A stretch of 64,000 nucleotides of DNA. It comes from Akkermansiaceae bacterium. GTDB lineage: Bacteria; Verrucomicrobiota; Verrucomicrobiia; Verrucomicrobiales; Akkermansiaceae. Position 1 is the stretch's first letter. Every line of letters begins with the position of its first letter. The notes under the pieces are model-generated. The model saw nothing but the letters and a program-made list of their open reading frames with translations. It did not search any database and had not been told where the DNA came from. Below are positions 1 through 8,570 of the stretch, piece after piece. The position numbers and the translations under genes were made by a program. Where the stretch lies: contig CP059069.1 of the NCBI GenBank assembly GCA_017798145.1, forward strand, positions 3,891,226 to 3,955,225, given 5' to 3'.

Positions 1-150
1 GAGGTTCGCCATGGTGAAGGTTTTCCCGGATCCGGTGACCCCGAGCAGCGTCTGGTGCCTGTTCCCGGCTTCGAGCGATTTCACCAGTTTCTCGATGGCC
101 TGGTGTTGGTCGCCCTGGGGGGAGTAGTCGCTGGAAAGGCGGAATGGCAT
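1..150 (-). CDS. uvrB: UvrB, excinuclease ABC subunit B (5' end only)
   Basis: Only the first 50 codons lie in the window; the gene runs off the left edge. The reverse strand from 150 reads [20 protein letters not shown] and continues to [18 protein letters not shown]. This is the standard UvrB start: the helicase Q-motif-like region followed by the Walker A loop (GVTGSGKT). UvrB is the helicase-like damage-verification subunit of nucleotide excision repair, loaded by UvrA and acting with UvrC in the cytoplasm. No in-frame ATG or GTG lies just upstream, so the ATG at 148-150 is the likely start. The rest of the protein cannot be judged here. Confidence 0.93.
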   Translation of the reverse strand, partial: MPFRLSSDYSPQGDQHQAIEKLVKSLEAGNRHQTLLGVTGSGKTFTMANL

Positions 151-194
151 GTGCGGGGAAGATGGGGCTTGCGGGAGGAAATTCCAGAGGGGAT

Positions 195-267
195 TGGCCA
201 CAAAAGGCACAGAATCCCAAAAAGCCCTGTCTCTGCCACGTTTGTGGGTCTTGTGCCTTTTGTGGCC
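195..267. repeat. Palindromic intergenic element, copy 1
   Basis: The 15-bp arms GGCCACAAAAGGCAC (196-210) and GTGCCTTTTGTGGCC (253-267) are perfect inverted complements enclosing about 42 bp. The element sits in the intergenic gap between divergent uvrB and the subtilase gene. A related, more degenerate copy is at 28491-28594. It could be a small non-autonomous repeat or a bidirectional RNA hairpin; no coding role is visible. Confidence 0.6.
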
Positions 268-359
268 GCATTCTTACCTGAAATCCCAAGCGACAAACAG
301 GGATTTCCGGTGTTTAGTGTGCACACATGGGCGGACGTTCCGGAAAACTTTCTGAGAGG

Positions 360-1934
360 ATGAACTACATCTGGTTGTTCCTCTGCCTCGCCTGCGTGTT
401 CATGATGGCTTACCTGGCCACCAGATACGCGCTTTCCGGGGAACCGGCAACGGATGTGCGGACGACCAGCGGAAAAGCCGCACCCAAGCCCTACCCGCAT
501 CAGGATCATCTCCCGAAAACGAAAGGCTCGGAGCGCAAGAATGGCGGCGGATTCGACGGCGCGGCCTTCGCGGAAGGCGCGATCCCCAACCAGCGCATCA
601 TCGTGTTCAAGGACAGGGGGGCGATGGAGGGCTTCCTCGCAAACATGGGCGCGGGGCTGAACGTCCTCGGCCGCATGGACAAGCTCAACGCGCTGCTCAT
701 CGGCTTCGGCAGCGAGGCTGATCTCCTTGCCAACCTCGATGGCACGGAGGAAACCTCCTACAATTTCCCGGCGAGCATCCCGGAATTCGGAGGAGCGGGC
801 GTGCAGGGGGATGCCGTTGCGTTGCGCCAGGGGCTCCTGCAATGGCTCGGCGTCACCGGCGACAACTCGGCTTGGGGCACCGGCGTGAAGATCGCCATCC
901 TCGATACCGGCATCGCCGACCACATCGCTTTCAGGAATGCCATCGAACGCATCAATCTCGTCGCCCTGCCCTCGGATCCGTCCACGCTCAACGGCCATGG
1001 CACATCGGTGGCCTCCCTCATTTTCAGCAACAACCCGCTGACCCCCGGGATCGCGCCGGGAGCCACCCCGCTCTCCGTCCGCATCGCGGATGATGCCGGT
1101 GCCTCTAGCAGTTTCCTGATCGCCCAGGGCATCATCGCGGCGGTCGATGCCGGAGCGCAGCTGATCAACATTTCCCTTGGCGGCTCCGGACAAAGCGCCC
1201 TTGTTGAAAACGCCCTCGCCTACGCAAGGCAATCCGGCGTGGTGGTGGTGGCCGCTGCGGGAAACAACGGCACGGCGGGCGTGATGCAGCCCGCCGCCAG
1301 CCCGAACGTCATCGCTGTCGGCGCGGTTGATGCGCGCAACCAGCATCTCGATTTCTCCAACACCGGAAAGGAAATCGCCGTCTCCGCACCGGGCTATGCG
1401 GTGAACGCCGCCTACCCCGGAGATCAGGCGGCGGTGGTCACCGGCACATCCTTTTCATCCCCCATCATCGCAGGCACCATCGCCGCAACCATGAGCAACG
1501 GCAGCAGGCAGTTACTTTCCCCCACCCAGGCGGTTGCTGCCATGAATTCCAATCTCAACGACATCGGCGCACAGGGCAGCGATCCCGCGACAGGCGCCGG
1601 TGTCCCCGACATGTGGCGCATCCTCAACGGCAACACCCCCGGCATCTACGATGCGGCCATCACCTCCATCACCAACACCGGCAGCCAGATCCAGGTGCTC
1701 GTACAGAACCTCGGCACCGAAACCATGGTGAACGCCGGTGTCTCCGTGAACGTCAACGGCTCGATCACCAACGCGAACATCACCACCCTGTTGCCCGGCG
1801 ACACCCGTGTCATCGCCGTTCCTGCCGGCGGCAGCGAAAGCTTGAACATCAGAAGCTCCGTGCAACTCTCGGGCGGCCAGACCGACCAACGCCCCGCCAA
1901 TGACTCGATCTACCAGACTGTTCCCGCTCCTTAG
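360..1934 (+). CDS. Membrane-anchored or secreted subtilisin-like serine protease (S8 family)
   Basis: This 524-residue protein has an N-terminal hydrophobic segment (about residues 3-22) acting as signal or anchor. A putative propeptide region (about 75-130) follows, then a subtilase domain with the full catalytic triad: Asp182 in ILDTG, His213 in NGHGTS and Ser364 in GTSFSSP. The oxyanion Asn lies in AAAGNNG. The C-terminus from about 430 is beta-rich and resembles a CARDB-like adhesion module. I chose the ATG at 360 because it places the hydrophobic stretch at the extreme N-terminus; an in-frame ATG at 327 would add 11 residues. The next gene starts inside its last 35 bases, implying translational coupling. 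Substrate unknown. Confidence 0.88.
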   Translation: MNYIWLFLCLACVFMMAYLATRYALSGEPATDVRTTSGKAAPKPYPHQDHLPKTKGSERKNGGGFDGAAFAEGAIPNQRIIVFKDRGAMEGFLANMGAGLNVLGRMDKLNALLIGFGSEADLLANLDGTEETSYNFPASIPEFGGAGVQGDAVALRQGLLQWLGVTGDNSAWGTGVKIAILDTGIADHIAFRNAIERINLVALPSDPSTLNGHGTSVASLIFSNNPLTPGIAPGATPLSVRIADDAGASSSFLIAQGIIAAVDAGAQLINISLGGSGQSALVENALAYARQSGVVVVAAAGNNGTAGVMQPAASPNVIAVGAVDARNQHLDFSNTGKEIAVSAPGYAVNAAYPGDQAAVVTGTSFSSPIIAGTIAATMSNGSRQLLSPTQAVAAMNSNLNDIGAQGSDPATGAGVPDMWRILNGNTPGIYDAAITSITNTGSQIQVLVQNLGTETMVNAGVSVNVNGSITNANITTLLPGDTRVIAVPAGGSESLNIRSSVQLSGGQTDQRPANDSIYQTVPAP

Positions 1935-2670
1935 CCTCGCCCTCGCGGCTTGCACGCCCGTCCCGGATTTCCACCTCGCGCAGAACCTTTCCGCGAAACC
2001 CTTCAACCAGCTCGACCTTGCCGGAAACGCCTGCGGCCCCGCCGCACTCCTGAATTCCCAGCGCTTCGGGAAACCCGCGTGGCGGAAACTTTCCGAACAG
2101 CCCCCCGGCCTCTCCGACCGCGAGCGCATCCGCGCCATCGCCCGCGGCCCGGCCATGCGCGAATCCGCCTCCCTCCCGGGCCGCGCCCGCTGGAGCAGGA
2201 GCGGGATCAACATATCCGACCTGCGGGACGTCGCCAACGAGATGGCGCGCCCGGCGTTGCTGCCTGCGCTCACCAATTCCACGCTGGTCATAAGCCCCAT
2301 CGAGGGCAAGGACTCGCACCTGCGCCGCGTCCACGCAAACATCGCCCGCTCGCTCTCCGAAGGCATACCGCCCATCCTCAGCATCCGGCTCTACGCGAAG
2401 CGAAACGGAGCATGGACATCCATCCAAGGCCATTTCGTAACCGTCACCTCCGTGCCGGGCAGCATCGAGCCCGGTGCCGCCTCTTTCCCTGTTAGGGTGA
2501 TCGACCCCCTTGGCGGTAAATTCAGGGAAGGCAACATAGCGATCAGCCGAGAACCCGGCATGGAATTCTTCGCCGAGGCGAAATTCCCCGGGATCACGAT
2601 CGGGAAAAGCTCACTGCGGCCGGGGGAAAAATCCTACCTCGCGGTGGCGTCCGCGCTCGGCAGGTTCTGA
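1900..2670 (+). CDS. Lipoprotein with a C39-like (papain-fold) cysteine peptidase domain
   Basis: The 256-residue product has a lipoprotein signal with the lipobox LAAC (Cys18). NACGPAALLNS (Cys45), GHFVTVTS (His178) and VIDPLGG (Asp202) occur in the order expected for the Cys-His-Asp triad of C39-like domains, where GxxSxxM-type motifs surround the Cys. It overlaps the preceding subtilase gene by 35 bases, so the two are very probably co-translated and may work together at the cell envelope. The family assignment rests on motif order only. A catalytically inactive or substrate-binding relative remains possible. Confidence 0.55.
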   Translation: MTRSTRLFPLLSLALAACTPVPDFHLAQNLSAKPFNQLDLAGNACGPAALLNSQRFGKPAWRKLSEQPPGLSDRERIRAIARGPAMRESASLPGRARWSRSGINISDLRDVANEMARPALLPALTNSTLVISPIEGKDSHLRRVHANIARSLSEGIPPILSIRLYAKRNGAWTSIQGHFVTVTSVPGSIEPGAASFPVRVIDPLGGKFREGNIAISREPGMEFFAEAKFPGITIGKSSLRPGEKSYLAVASALGRF

Positions 2671-2767
2671 TATGGAGAAGGAACAGCGTGCACAATAGAA
2701 TCCCATCAGGGAGGATTTTGGAAGAGCCATGGTTGCGAAAGGGGATTCAATCGCTTATCTCTTTGCC

Positions 2768-4270
2768 TCAATTCGGCGCCTTGACGACCTGGTACCAAGC
2801 CTTATCGCCGAAGAGCTGGCTGCCGGAGGCGGATTTCAGGGCGCTCATGTCCACGAGATGCAGGTAGCCTTCGCGGAGCGCGCCGAGATCCAGGGTGAGC
2901 ACCTTCCCGTCGGAAGAGAGTTTCGCCGCCTTCACCTCCATCTCCCGCTCATCCACCTTGGGCGAGCCGTAGGCGGCGTGATACTTGTAGGTGTGGCTTT
3001 TCACCACGATCGCGCCCAGCGATGCGGAATCCACCGGCTCGGAAAATTTCAGGGCGAAGCCGCCTTTGAGCGCCTTCATCGCATCCAGGGAGAAAAACGG
3101 TTTCCCGTCCCACTTGACCCGTGCGATGCCATTGTCCCCGGCCCATGAGAGGGCGGTTTTGCCGACATACATCGCGCCGTCCTTGCCGAACACGATGCGG
3201 TTATTGCCCTTGCCGAGCGGGGAGTTCATGAACATCGGCACCAGCGCGGTCTGGAAAACCCCGTCCACCACGTCATCGAGCACGCGGACAAGCGTCGGCT
3301 GGTTCATCTCGCCGATCAGGGTCTGCCCGGCCATCGCATCGGGCAGCGCGCCTTGCGGGACGATCACCGGCCAGGTCGGCGAGTTGGCGAGTTCACCCTG
3401 CGCGAAAAATCCTGCGGCTGGTTCCTGCATTTTATCGAGCTCATCGACGGGCACCTTGAGCGGCTGCCTTCCGTCCCAATCCTTCTTCCAGACAAGCGAG
3501 GCAGGATGTCCGTAGAAGCCGTCTTTCTTCACATCATAGAGAGGGCTTGTCGGCCTCCAATCTCCCTGGTTGTCGGTGATTAGCAGGCGTCCCTTGGCAT
3601 CAAATCCGATCCCGTTCGGCGAGCGGAAGCCGCTAGCATATGGCTCCATCTTCTTGCCGTCCGGAGAAAGCTTGAGCACCCAGCCGCGCCACTCCACCCG
3701 CGCATACATCCGCCCGGCCTTGCCCTTGTTTTTTCCCCATTCCGTGCGCGAGGACATCGCCTCCCTGCCCACCTCGCCGATTTCCGAAAACGTCCCGCGT
3801 ATCTCCTCCGCCATCGGTGCGCCGTTAGAAGCGATCCCCAGCACAATGAAAAGATTCCCCTCCGCATCCTTCGCTGGCCCATAGGCGAATTCATGATAAT
3901 TCCCGGACATCCCGAAATCGTCGAAGACCGTCTGGTATTCATCCGCCGTGCCATCGCCGTCGGTGTCCTTGAGGCGGGTCAGCTCCGCGCGCTGCATGAC
4001 CAGCAGGCTGCCGTCCTTTTCCGCAAGCATCCCCAGCGGCTCCTGGAGTCCGCTCGCGAAGAGCGACCAGGAACTACTGGATGGATCGTAGAACATCACC
4101 TCGCCGCGGTGGAAGGCGACGGCGATCCTGCCGTCCGCCATCACATCCATCGCCCCGACCTGCGGATCGACGCCCGCAGGATTCGGGATTTTCTCAAACG
4201 AGAAATGCTTCTCCCATGGCGAGGCGTGGGCGGCGGCGCAGAGTGCGGATAGGAGGATGAGGGATTTCAT
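2768..4270 (-). CDS. Secreted beta-propeller protein of the PVC sorbosone-dehydrogenase-like type
   Basis: The 500-residue product starts with a signal peptide (MKSLILLSALCAAAHA). Repeated NHL/glucose-sorbosone-dehydrogenase-like blades follow, for example KDTDGDGTADEYQTVFDD and FRSPNGIGFDAKGRLLITDN. In planctomycetes and verrucomicrobia this propeller is often fused to a c-type cytochrome. Here the cytochrome is a separate upstream gene whose stop overlaps this start (ATGA, 4267-4270), so they form one translationally coupled unit. Such proteins are thought to be periplasmic dehydrogenases or binding proteins; the substrate cannot be read from sequence. Confidence 0.75.
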   Translation of the reverse strand: MKSLILLSALCAAAHASPWEKHFSFEKIPNPAGVDPQVGAMDVMADGRIAVAFHRGEVMFYDPSSSSWSLFASGLQEPLGMLAEKDGSLLVMQRAELTRLKDTDGDGTADEYQTVFDDFGMSGNYHEFAYGPAKDAEGNLFIVLGIASNGAPMAEEIRGTFSEIGEVGREAMSSRTEWGKNKGKAGRMYARVEWRGWVLKLSPDGKKMEPYASGFRSPNGIGFDAKGRLLITDNQGDWRPTSPLYDVKKDGFYGHPASLVWKKDWDGRQPLKVPVDELDKMQEPAAGFFAQGELANSPTWPVIVPQGALPDAMAGQTLIGEMNQPTLVRVLDDVVDGVFQTALVPMFMNSPLGKGNNRIVFGKDGAMYVGKTALSWAGDNGIARVKWDGKPFFSLDAMKALKGGFALKFSEPVDSASLGAIVVKSHTYKYHAAYGSPKVDEREMEVKAAKLSSDGKVLTLDLGALREGYLHLVDMSALKSASGSQLFGDKAWYQVVKAPN

Positions 4271-5133
4271 TTCAGGGAAAAGGTGAGGGTGAAGGCGGAG
4301 GCATCGGCGGCGGGGATGGTGAGCTTGGAGCCTTCCATGCGGCCTTTGTCGGAGGTGATTTGCGCTTTCCCGTCATCCGGGAATTCCAGCACCAGCGGAG
4401 CCGTCGGCGCGGGTGTGAGCGTGAAAGATCTGACGAAACCTTTCCCGCTGGAGACCGGCGAGTATCCCTCCGTCACCGTAGTGGAGCCGATGCTGTATCT
4501 GAAGATAGGCAAGCCTTCCTTCACCGAGTAGCCGAGAAATTTCGCCTCACCGGGGAGCGGCGGTTTTTCCTCCACATACCCGACGGTCCCGACAAGCTGC
4601 GCCACGCTGCTGCCGTTCCCCCGCCAGTAGGGGAAGCCGTCGACGAACCCGCCCGTCCATGCATAGCGGAGGCGGCAGGAGCCAGCGTCCCAGCAGAGCG
4701 AGGTGCCGTAATCCAGGGCCACCGCGATCGCGGCGGGGCCAGCGTTCGGCATGAAGATGCGCTGCACGCAGGGGCGGGCCGTATGGATCGGGGAGGCCGC
4801 GTAGGGGTCTCCCTTTTTCTGCGCCTGCTCTTTCACGCCTTCGGAAACTTTCATCACATGCGCGTAGATCGCACGCAGCCCCTCATCGCCCACATGCACC
4901 ATGGATGGCATCTCGATCGCGTTCGGGCGCTTCTTGCCGGGAGCCACGCACCATTTCACGAACTCATCGGGCTTGCCGTTGTAGAGCGTGCGCATCTCGG
5001 CAAGCGACGGGCCGACGACCATCTGGTCGAGCATGTGGCAGGCGGAACAGTTCGTGGTGAAAAGCTGCGCTCCGTCCGGGGCGGCGGCGAGGGGTGGCAA
5101 GAGGGCTGCCGTGATGATTGTGATGAGCTTCAT
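4267..5133 (-). CDS. Secreted c-type cytochrome
   Basis: This 288-residue protein has a short signal peptide and a haem-attachment site CSACH at residues 29-33. A likely distal Met lies in the MPSMV region of the class I cytochrome domain (to about residue 110). The remaining 170 residues form an unassigned beta-rich domain. The open frame continues far upstream to 6123, but I chose the ATG at 5133: only from there is there a signal peptide, and upstream sequence overlaps a real gene on the other strand. It overlaps the propeller gene by 4 bases. A likely role is electron acceptor for the propeller dehydrogenase (inference). Confidence 0.82.
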   Translation of the reverse strand: MKLITIITAALLPPLAAAPDGAQLFTTNCSACHMLDQMVVGPSLAEMRTLYNGKPDEFVKWCVAPGKKRPNAIEMPSMVHVGDEGLRAIYAHVMKVSEGVKEQAQKKGDPYAASPIHTARPCVQRIFMPNAGPAAIAVALDYGTSLCWDAGSCRLRYAWTGGFVDGFPYWRGNGSSVAQLVGTVGYVEEKPPLPGEAKFLGYSVKEGLPIFRYSIGSTTVTEGYSPVSSGKGFVRSFTLTPAPTAPLVLEFPDDGKAQITSDKGRMEGSKLTIPAADASAFTLTFSLK

Positions 5134-5223
5134 TGAAATGGTCGCTGGCGCACTGGGGCGCAGGCATGTAAACGTGGCGCGCGGGCAAGGACTGTCAAGT
5201 TTCCGGCCACGCTCCCGATCCAT

Positions 5224-6069
5224 ATGCCCGGCAACAGCGGAAACAAGCCCCCCGCCTGGTTGTGGCCGAATCTCCTTGGCCTCGACGCACCCGCCGTTGC
5301 GGTCTCGTGGCAGGTTCTTTTCTCCTGCTCCTTCGATGCCGATTTCCCCGCCGTCCTGCATCTCATCCTCGGCCTCAGCGTCTGGTGCATCTACCTCGCT
5401 GACAGGCTTTGCGATTCCGTGCGTGCGGGCGAAACGGCGGGTGTCACCGACCGGCTGATGTTCACACGGAGGAATTTCAAAGCCCTCGCCATTGCCCTGG
5501 CGTTCGCGGCCGGCGCGAACCTCCTCCTCATCGCCCGGCATGTCCCGGGAAAGCTCATCGTTCCCGGCCTGCTCACCGCAACGCTCCTCGCAGCCTATTA
5601 TCTCCTTCGCTTCATGAACGGCGCACGTTTCACAGCGGTCATCCCCCGGGAAATCCTCTGCGGGATGCTCTACGCGCTCGGCTGCGTCATCGCAACCAAC
5701 GCCTGCGCCCCCTCCGGTTCCACCGGCGCACCATTCTGGTTCGCCGCCTTCCTGCTCGGCCTCGTATGCTCCGCGAACTGCATGCTCATCTCCCTCTGGG
5801 AGCACCGCGAGGATCTCGCCGCGTGCGACCGCTCCATCGCCACCACCCATCCCCGCATCCTGGGCACCATCGCGGCGGCGGTTTCCTCCCTCACCGTCAT
5901 TTCCCTCGCCGCAACTCCCTTCCTCCCATGGCGGATCTGCATCTCCGTCGCACTCAGCGCCCTCGCACTCCGCGTGATCCTGAACCGCGAAACCCGCCTC
6001 CCGACACCCATGCTCCGCGTCCTCGCCGATGCCGCACTGCTGACTCCGCTCGCTTTCCTGTGGGGCTGA
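5224..6069 (+). CDS. Polytopic membrane protein, possibly UbiA-prenyltransferase-like
   Basis: The 281-residue protein consists almost entirely of hydrophobic helices (about 7-8 predicted). Two acidic clusters sit between helices: YLADRLCDS (near residue 60) and EHREDLAACD (near residue 195). Their placement recalls the two Asp-rich motifs of UbiA-type aromatic prenyltransferases, but the canonical NDxxD form is absent. It is divergent from the cytochrome/propeller operon across a 90-bp gap. The assignment is tentative; an uncharacterised membrane protein is the safe reading. Confidence 0.45.
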   Translation: MPGNSGNKPPAWLWPNLLGLDAPAVAVSWQVLFSCSFDADFPAVLHLILGLSVWCIYLADRLCDSVRAGETAGVTDRLMFTRRNFKALAIALAFAAGANLLLIARHVPGKLIVPGLLTATLLAAYYLLRFMNGARFTAVIPREILCGMLYALGCVIATNACAPSGSTGAPFWFAAFLLGLVCSANCMLISLWEHREDLAACDRSIATTHPRILGTIAAAVSSLTVISLAATPFLPWRICISVALSALALRVILNRETRLPTPMLRVLADAALLTPLAFLWG

Positions 6070-6146
6070 GGCATCCCCTTGTGAATGATCCCCTAGGGAA
6101 AGCTGTGCAAGGCAATGAAACAAATTTTGAAGGGGCGGCGTAAGTG

Positions 6147-7571
6147 ATGGCTGATATGAACCAAAAAAACCTCCGTCCCGGAATCCCCGCCAGTCTGCTG
6201 GCCGCCGTCACCCTTTCGTCCGCCCTGCTCCATGCGGAAGTGAAACCCAACCCGCTTTTCACGGATGGAGCCGTGTTGCAGCGCGGGCAGGCTGTGCCGA
6301 TCTGGGGCACGGCAAAGGATGGGGAGAAGGTCAGCGTCGAGTTTGCCGGACAGAAGGCGGAGACGACGGCAAAGGGCGGCAAGTGGTCGGTGAGCCTCAA
6401 GCCCCTGGAGGCGGGCGGCCCGTTCACGATGAAAATTTCCGGGGAGAACACCGTGACGGTGGGCAACCTTCTTGTCGGCGAGGTCTGGGTCTGCTCCGGA
6501 CAGTCGAACATGGAATGGAAATTCAAGGCCACAGCAGCGGCGGACCAGGACAGGGCGGATGCGAATTACCCCAAGCTTAGGATGTTCACGGTCGCGAGGA
6601 CGACCTCGCCGCTGCCGCTGGCCAAGGCGAAGGGCAGCTGGGTGGAATGCTCGCCGCAGACCGTGGATGGCTTTTCCGCGGTCGGTTACTATTTCGCACG
6701 GGATCTGCATGAGAAGCTCGGTGTGCCGGTGGGCATGATTTCGACTTCGTGGGGCGGCACTCCCGCCCAAGCATGGACGAGCGCGGAGGGTTTCGGCGGT
6801 CATGCGGAACTCGATGGCTACGCAAAGGTGGCGAAGGAAAACCTTGCGAAATACGCCACAGCGGCTCCTGAAAAACCGCTCGGCCCGGGCATACCTGCGA
6901 GCCTTTACAACGGGATGATCGAGCCGCTGCTTCCCTACGCGATCAAGGGAGCGATCTGGTATCAGGGGGAATCGAACGCCGGGAAATCCAAGGAATACCA
7001 GACCCTTTTCCCTGCGATGATCGCGGACTGGCGCGCGAAGTGGAAGCAGGGCGATTTCCCCTTCTACTTCGTGCAGATCGCACCCTTCAAGGGCCAGCCT
7101 GCAGAAATCCGCGAGGCGCAGTTCCTGACTCTTTCGAAATCGAAAAACACGGCCATGGTGGTCACCACGGATGTGGGCGATGCGAATGACATCCACCCGA
7201 GGCGGAAACGCCCCGTGGGGGAGCGGCTCGCGTTGGCCGCCCGCGCACTGGTCTATGGCGAGAAAACCGAGTATTCCGGCCCCCTGTATGAGTCGATGGA
7301 GGCGAAAGGGGACAAGGTTGCCCTGAGTTTCGGCCATGTCGGCGGCGGGCTTGTTGCGGAGGGCGGGGATCTGAAAGGCTTCACCATCGCGGGTGCGGAC
7401 GGTCAATTCGTTCCGGCCAAAGCCGAGATCAAGGGCGATCAGGTGTTGGTGTCCGCGGAGGGTGTCAGCGAGCCGAAAGCCGTCCGCTACGGCTGGGCGA
7501 ACGTGCCGGATGTCAACCTGTTCAACAAGGAAGGCCTGCCCGCATCGCCGTTCAGGACGGACGTGGAGTGA
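6147..7571 (+). CDS. Secreted sialate O-acetylesterase (SGNH hydrolase)
   Basis: This SASA-family protein of about 474 residues has a signal peptide. An N-terminal region contains TDGAVLQRGQAVPIWG, and the SGNH catalytic core contains Ser120 in CSGQSNMEW, the block GGTPAQAW, WYQGESNA, and Asp348-His350 in DIHPRR. Family members remove O-acetyl groups from sialic acids or from plant and algal glycans, making glycans accessible to glycosidases. The start is ambiguous: a GTG at 6144 and an ATG at 6147 are adjacent, with AAGGGG about 11 bases upstream of the ATG. It is monocistronic as far as can be seen. Confidence 0.85.
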   Translation: MADMNQKNLRPGIPASLLAAVTLSSALLHAEVKPNPLFTDGAVLQRGQAVPIWGTAKDGEKVSVEFAGQKAETTAKGGKWSVSLKPLEAGGPFTMKISGENTVTVGNLLVGEVWVCSGQSNMEWKFKATAAADQDRADANYPKLRMFTVARTTSPLPLAKAKGSWVECSPQTVDGFSAVGYYFARDLHEKLGVPVGMISTSWGGTPAQAWTSAEGFGGHAELDGYAKVAKENLAKYATAAPEKPLGPGIPASLYNGMIEPLLPYAIKGAIWYQGESNAGKSKEYQTLFPAMIADWRAKWKQGDFPFYFVQIAPFKGQPAEIREAQFLTLSKSKNTAMVVTTDVGDANDIHPRRKRPVGERLALAARALVYGEKTEYSGPLYESMEAKGDKVALSFGHVGGGLVAEGGDLKGFTIAGADGQFVPAKAEIKGDQVLVSAEGVSEPKAVRYGWANVPDVNLFNKEGLPASPFRTDVE

Positions 7572-7654
7572 GGCGCCCGCCGGTTTTCAGCCGGTGACGC
7601 AAGTTGGCCTTGGCCGGGGTTCTGCAGGGATGGCAGAGCCCCCTGCATGTCATG

Positions 7655-8473
7655 TCAGCAGAGGCGGATCATGTCCTTGACGAACTGGCCCCAGAGGAAG
7701 AGCAGGCCGCGCTTGGAGTATTGGAAATGGCCGTCCTCGGTGAGGCGGATGATGCCGCTGCGGAGGTTGTGCTCCACCTGCTTGCGCATTTCCGTCTCGA
7801 TGCTTTCCTCAAGTTCCTCGGGATCCGGGACGAGCAGATCCGCGTGGGAGAGCTTCTGCTTCCCCAGGAATGTGCGATGATCCGCGAGGATCTGGTGGAA
7901 GCATGATTTCTCGCAGGGCACGTGGTTCCACCGGAGATCCGGAGCGCAGCGGAGGGTGGGCGCGAAGGGGAAGTTCGTGGTGCGCCAGGTCTTGCCGGAC
8001 GAATCCCGGGAGGTGATGGAGATGAATGCGAAGGCGACCTCTTCCTGCTCGCAGAGGCATACGGAGGCCACGGCGCGCTCTTCCGGGTTCCAGAAGAGCC
8101 TGAAGTGCTGTTGCATCCCGGACCATTGCCAGCCGCAGTCGGAGACGTGCTCGAAGCCGGCCTCCTCCATGCCGCTGGCCGCCTCGATGGCGTTGGGGAA
8201 GAAGGAGGGGTTGGGAAGCTCGCGGTGGCGGAGGCGGTTGTTGAGCGGCATGCGCAGGCGGCGCACATGCGTCAGCAGCTCGATCCATGGCAGGAAAAAC
8301 CAGATGCAGGCACCGGCGATGCCGGCGAAAACGTTTCCGCTGATGTAGTAGAAGAAGAAAAACGTTGCCGCCAGGAAGACCAGCGCCCCGAGCTTGCGTG
8401 CCAGGTTTTTCCTCGCGGACCGGAGGGCCATGGCCATCACGAAAAGGCCTATCACGATGAGGGTTTCACGCAT
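7655..8473 (-). CDS. Hypothetical membrane protein
   Basis: The 272-residue protein has two N-terminal hydrophobic segments (about residues 4-17 and 28-62) and a soluble C-terminal part of about 200 residues. The soluble part is rich in aromatic residues and His (GWQWSGMQQHFRLFW, CEKSCFHQILADH). I recognise no catalytic motif. It stands alone between a convergent esterase gene and the M29-like gene on the same strand. Confidence 0.6.
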   Translation of the reverse strand: MRETLIVIGLFVMAMALRSARKNLARKLGALVFLAATFFFFYYISGNVFAGIAGACIWFFLPWIELLTHVRRLRMPLNNRLRHRELPNPSFFPNAIEAASGMEEAGFEHVSDCGWQWSGMQQHFRLFWNPEERAVASVCLCEQEEVAFAFISITSRDSSGKTWRTTNFPFAPTLRCAPDLRWNHVPCEKSCFHQILADHRTFLGKQKLSHADLLVPDPEELEESIETEMRKQVEHNLRSGIIRLTEDGHFQYSKRGLLFLWGQFVKDMIRLC

Positions 8474-8502
8474 GCTGGGTAAACATTAAACTCTGGATCC
8501 TG

Positions 8503-8549
8503 AATCTCAATGGAGAGGATGATGGTGCTGTTCTTGCATGATTGAGATT
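8503..8549. repeat. 9-bp inverted repeat in an intergenic gap
   Basis: AATCTCAAT (8503-8511) and ATTGAGATT (8541-8549) are exact inverted complements separated by 29 bp. They lie downstream of the M29-like gene and upstream of the hypothetical membrane protein gene. There is no run of T, so it is not a classical terminator; an operator or chance match is possible. Confidence 0.3.
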
Positions 8550-8570
8550 TGAAATGCAGGGATGAAAGTT

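Noticed and set aside
81..1346. 421-residue antisense frame over the subtilase gene
   Set aside because: High-GC shadow of a gene with a clear catalytic triad; no domain or start signal, and it overlaps the true uvrB start region in another frame.
5134..6123. Upstream extension of the cytochrome frame to a 618-residue product
   Set aside because: It is antisense to a convincing membrane-protein gene, has skewed composition and would bury the signal peptide.
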